The position numbers and the translations under genes are program-made. Source: Pseudomonadota bacterium (GTDB lineage Bacteria; Myxococcota_A; Polyangia; Polyangiales; Polyangiaceae). Taken from it: a stretch of 7,045 nt of DNA. Below are positions 5,801 to 7,045 of the stretch, one piece after another. Below the pieces are notes generated by a model that was not told where the DNA came from, ran no database searches, and saw only the letters and a program-made list of their open reading frames with translations. Position 1 is the stretch's first letter, and every line of letters starts with the position of its first letter. The stretch is from the NCBI GenBank assembly GCA_023402175.1, contig JAEXCN010000270.1:1-7045 (forward strand), in the 5' to 3' direction.

Positions 5801-6517
5801 CACCGATCCGGTCGGCGTCCCCCACATGGAGGTGACCGTCGCGGTGAACGTCGTCGACTGACCCAAGACGGACGGATTGGCCGAAGAGGCAAGGGCCGTC
5901 GTCGTCGTCGTTGGCGGTGGTTGGTCGAAGGTCGCACCGAACGCAAAGTCGCAGCCCTGGTAAATCGACCAGGCGGTCGTCGTCCACCCGACCCCCGGCC
6001 CGTCGTTCAGCACGAAGGCGCCTCCTCCCGGATACGGATTTGAGTTGCTGAAGCCCCATGAACCGACCGCGTCGGGAAACGCGTCCTCGGTGGTCGACGC
6101 GAAGAGGACGTACTGGGCGCCGGGCATCAGCCTGACGTTCGGATTGAAGACCACGGTCTCGTTGGACGCGCCGCTCGTCGACCGAGGAGGGCCGTTCCAC
6201 AGGCTCGCCCCGGTCGCCTTCGCCCCATCCCACGCATAGATGTGCCCGCGGAAGATCACCGTCGTGGGCAGGGACATGACAAACGAAAACGAGAGGAGGA
6301 GAGAGTCGGTCGCCGGGATCGTCACGACCTGCCCGAACGCGACCCCCCGGCCGAAGCGCCGCCCGAAGTTGGACAAGGAGATCGTTCCGGGAACCGAGAT
6401 GGTGGTCAATCGATCGGCGCGCGTCTCGACCCGCTCCGCTGGCGCGTCGGTCGCGCCTTGCCCGCAGCCCACGATGGCGAGCAGCAGAAGCAACCAGAGC
6501 CAACCATATCGTCTCAT
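2828..6517 (-). CDS. Large exported Ig-like repeat protein with lipobox and MYXO-CTERM anchor
   Basis: The 1229-residue product starts at ATG 6517, preceded by GGAGAG six bases away. In order: a lipoprotein-type signal peptide (1-18, LAIVGC with Cys18); a short linker; an N-terminal domain at about 38-198 resembling the secreted beta-sandwich domains of choice-of-anchor/PEP-CTERM-type proteins (segments FRGHIYAWDG, AQYVLFAST, YPGGGAFVLNDG and a closing FAFGATF); ten tandem bacterial Ig-like domains of the Big_3_5 type (203-1162); a Pro/Gly/Ala linker with GAPGAPGAP (1169-1177); and a MYXO-CTERM tail (1196-1229). Each Ig domain follows the pattern NPS..GQSVTFTATV, PTGTVTF.DG, TLGTGTL, GVATF, THSITA.Y.GD..., VVN. 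Proteins of this build usually act as surface stalks, adhesins or spacers; no catalytic motif is visible, so an adhesive or structural role is inferred. It has its own promoter region, divergent from the gene at 6775. Ligand and exact surface location are not readable from sequence. Confidence 0.93.
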   Translation of the reverse strand: MRRYGWLWLLLLLAIVGCGQGATDAPAERVETRADRLTTISVPGTISLSNFGRRFGRGVAFGQVVTIPATDSLLLSFSFVMSLPTTVIFRGHIYAWDGAKATGASLWNGPPRSTSGASNETVVFNPNVRLMPGAQYVLFASTTEDAFPDAVGSWGFSNSNPYPGGGAFVLNDGPGVGWTTTAWSIYQGCDFAFGATFDQPPPTTTTTALASSANPSVLGQSTTFTATVTSMWGTPTGSVTFRDGATVLGAVALNGAGQASVATSTLAIASHSITAEYLGAPTFLASTSGALSQVVNKVGTLTALVSSVNPSTINQSVTVTATVTAQSPGTGTPAGSISFREGATVLGSATLDGSGVATFTTSTLSIGTHGITADYAGDASYKTSTSPSVSQVVNQDGATVALTASPSPSTYATNVTFKATVSSVGLGGAPTGTVTFRDGTTTLGTGTLDGSGVATFSTATLVGGSRTIAADYAGDAKHAAATGTTSHIVSVASSTTTNVSLTNPSAFGQSVTFTATVAGAGVTPTGTVTFTDGPTVLATQTLGGAGQASFTIASLDVGTHAIVATYNGNSNYAASATSVAGAVSQVVNKANTTTALASSSNPSVVGKDVTFTATVAAVAPGAGVPAGTVSFRSGGDELGIGTINGAGVATFTTGSLAVGTASITAVYSGNSSFAGNISSALAQVVNQDGVSASVTAAPNPSKFGDNVTFTATIASSGSGGTPTGTVTFKDGGTTLGASALDASGVATFSTASLSGGPHTIDVAYAGDMNHGAGAASVSLTVDPAITTTTLAASPNPSVFGQSVTFTATVASAAPGTPTGIVTFTDGTIALGTGTLNAQGSATLSIATLAVASHPITVVYAGDTSFATSTSAALAQVVNRSDTSTSVSSSSDPSLSGRSVTLTATVVPTASGAGIPSGTVTFMEGATTLGTGTLDATGVATFATTFTTGAHSVTVEYGGDGSFNASTSAAFEQNVNADAATIVVTSSPTPSTFGQEITIKAVLAGPGSAPTGTVTFKDGSTTIATGTVGANGETTVKTATLAVGAHALVGEYSGDATYATGQGSASHTVDKAATTTTLATSASTSTLGESVTFTATVASAVAGFSGEVEFFDGSTSLGKATLQGGKATVATSSLTAGGHAMTAKYLGTMSFSASTSTALTQTVETKDTSGAPGAPGAPVDGTNDAGTPGDVAAPVSDGCGCRTAPAPTATFALAPLASLALLGMRRRRRS
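2831..2929 (-). other. MYXO-CTERM-type C-terminal sorting signal
   Basis: Residues 1197-1229: GCGCR with Cys1198 and Cys1200, the linker TAPAPT, a hydrophobic span of about 16 residues (1208-1223), then five consecutive arginines and a terminal serine. This is the layout of the MYXO-CTERM signals known in Myxococcota, in which the conserved Cys is needed for anchoring and the tail is removed by a myxosortase. It is the main taxonomic marker in the window. Confidence 0.88.
3032..5911 (-). repeat. Ten tandem Big_3_5 Ig-like domains arranged as ABC-ABC-ABC-A
   Basis: Domain boundaries in residues: 203-297, 298-395, 396-491, 492-589, 590-687, 688-783, 784-878, 879-975, 976-1069, 1070-1162. Linker ends recur in order: VVNK, VVNQDG, then a divergent end (SHIVS, SLTVDP or SHTVDK). 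Domains 2, 5 and 8 share a longer loop ending G.G.P[AS]G (GTGTPAG, GAGVPAG, GAGIPSG). Domains 3, 6 and 9 begin with an Asp (D-G or D-A) and have a Gly-rich loop before PTGTVTF. Domains 1, 4, 7 and probably 10 are the A type. The three-domain unit therefore measures about 289, 292 and 286 residues, and the array looks like triplication of a triad plus a terminal A-like domain. Confidence 0.88.
5924..6406 (-). other. N-terminal beta-sandwich-like domain
   Basis: Residues about 38-198 of the large protein. Alternating hydrophobic strands and conserved-looking aromatic/Gly motifs (FGQVVTIPATDSLLLSFSF, IYAWDG, GAQYVLFAST, GGAFVLNDG, W-T-TAWSIY, FAFGATF) resemble domains found at the start of exported proteins from Planctomycetes, Cyanobacteria and other PEP-CTERM carriers. 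The fold is probably a jelly roll of carbohydrate-binding type; that is inference. Only one Cys (Cys189) is present. Confidence 0.5.
6464..6517 (-). other. Lipoprotein signal peptide of the Ig-like repeat protein
   Basis: Codons 1-18: Met-Arg-Arg, an aromatic/leucine-rich core (WLWLLLLLAIV) and a lipobox Ile-Val-Gly-Cys with Cys18. This fits signal peptidase II processing and lipidation at Cys18. The residues after Cys are GQGATD, with no Asp at +2, so outer-membrane sorting is plausible under the usual rules; those rules differ in myxobacteria. Confidence 0.75.
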
Positions 6518-6774
6518 TCGGAGCTCTCCATCGGCGCGGCGGGAACGTTGGCTAAGCGGCTCAGCCTATTCGTTTTCCCGACACGACGAAACCACGCCGT
6601 CGCGCCCCGGTCTTCGCGCTCCTCCGCTATCTCCGCTGGGCTGGCAGGCTCGAGGTGCGTGCCCTTGATTCGCTTTCCTGCGCCTCACCGCGGATGGACG
6701 TGGTCGGATCGCATCAACCGCATGCTCCGCAGTTCGCGGGATGGCGGAGCCCGAAGAAGTAGGATGGCAAACCG
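6518..6774. promoter_or_regulatory. Divergent intergenic promoter region
   Basis: The 257 bases between the two divergently transcribed genes must hold both start regions. An imperfect hairpin (6550-6566, seven-base arms with one mismatch around CGG) followed by a T-rich stretch lies close to the large gene's start, within its expected 5' untranslated region. I cannot assign -35/-10 boxes or an operator with confidence, and no short gene is credible here. Confidence 0.4.
6524..6529 (-). promoter_or_regulatory. Ribosome-binding site of the Ig-like repeat gene
   Basis: On the minus strand this reads GGAGAG, six bases before ATG 6517. It fixes the start such that the charged-hydrophobic signal peptide is exactly N-terminal. 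Confidence 0.65.
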
Positions 6775-7045
6775 ATGGGAAAGAACCAGCTCGAGCTGTT
6801 CTGCACGAGCGCCGACTTGACAGCAGTGCTCAATGACGTGCAGGAGCAATCGCCAGTTTCGTTCGCCGTTGCTGGACTGTTCGACACAGCCAAGATCCGT
6901 ACGCTTGCCAGCCCAGACGAAGTATTGGCCTTCGTCGCGACTTCGGGCGAGACCACGCCGAGCGTCCTCGCTATCGGTGTCGGCACCCCCATTACCGTGC
7001 GAGAGGTTCCTCAGAGGAATGGGAGCGTTCGGCATGGGGTAGACC
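6775..7045 (+). CDS. Hypothetical small protein, 3' truncated by window edge
   Basis: From ATG 6775 a frame stays open through the last base, giving 90 codons so far. The codons look genuinely coding and the product is balanced, unlike the cysteine- or arginine-rich frames that overlap it. AGGA at 6761-6764 lies ten bases before the ATG, a slightly long but usable ribosome-binding site; an ATG inside it opens only an 18-codon frame. The sequence begins MGKNQLELFCTSADLTAVL, then a SFAVAGLFD segment (29-37), a Gly/Thr-rich middle and a strand pair ending VREVPQRNGSVRHGVD. This layout reminds me of small cytoplasmic families of unknown function, some of which occur as immunity-type proteins next to toxins; I give no functional assignment. 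No signal peptide. It is divergent from the Ig-like repeat gene, sharing a 257-base promoter region. Confidence 0.78.
   Translation, partial: MGKNQLELFCTSADLTAVLNDVQEQSPVSFAVAGLFDTAKIRTLASPDEVLAFVATSGETTPSVLAIGVGTPITVREVPQRNGSVRHGVD

Noticed and set aside
2898..5861. Series of open frames of 60-160 codons on the plus strand opposite the Ig-like repeats, giving Val/Pro-rich, repetitive products
   Set aside because: They mirror the repeat period and lie in the antisense frame of a strongly supported gene; low stop frequency there follows from high GC and the repeated codons. No start signals.
6550..6576. Hairpin followed by T-rich sequence read as an intrinsic terminator on the plus strand
   Set aside because: There is no plus-strand gene upstream for it to end; the stem is short with a mismatch, and it lies in the 5' region of the minus-strand gene.
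1..7045. CRISPR array, tRNA/rRNA genes, insertion sequence ends
   Set aside because: No regularly spaced short direct repeats, no cloverleaf-like element and no transposase-like frame or terminal inverted repeats were found by eye.

Overview
The window is GC-rich and most likely comes from a member of the Myxococcota (Polyangia/Myxococcia type). The main evidence is the end of the largest gene, which carries a MYXO-CTERM-type tail: paired cysteines in a CGCR motif, a short hydrophobic stretch, then five arginines. Its N-terminal lipobox, and the lipobox of a second gene, fit a Gram-negative cell with many surface lipoproteins.

Layout. (1) Positions 1-1465, plus strand, hold three closely packed genes without a sure function. 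The first (7-597) may continue left of the window and has a His-His-Gly-Val plus distal His pattern reminiscent of the HNH-like nuclease ends of polymorphic toxins. The next two (622-972 and about 932-1465) overlap, and the coding signal moves from one frame to another near 880-930. They could be immunity or accessory genes, or one frameshifted gene. (2) Positions 1466-1985 have no intact gene. They hold a GC hairpin and patchy coding signal on the minus strand that may be a decayed gene. (3) Positions 1986-2630 encode a cysteine-rich DUF3105 lipoprotein. (4) A short convergent spacer (2631-2827) contains an inverted repeat that could act as a two-way terminator. (5) Positions 6517-2828, minus strand, encode a 1229-residue exported protein: lipoprotein signal, a beta-sandwich-like N-terminal domain, ten tandem Big_3_5-type Ig-like domains, and a MYXO-CTERM anchor. 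(6) A divergent 257-bp promoter region (6518-6774) separates it from a plus-strand gene (6775 onward) cut by the window edge.

The most interesting object is the Ig-like protein. Its ten domains are not a simple array. They fall into a three-domain A-B-C unit (about 286-292 residues) present three times, followed by a single A-like domain. It also appears to carry two membrane-targeting signals, one at each end. A stalk-like surface adhesin or spacer is the likely role, but the ligand is unknown. Apart from the possible left-hand operon, the genes look like independent units, and nothing ties them into one pathway.
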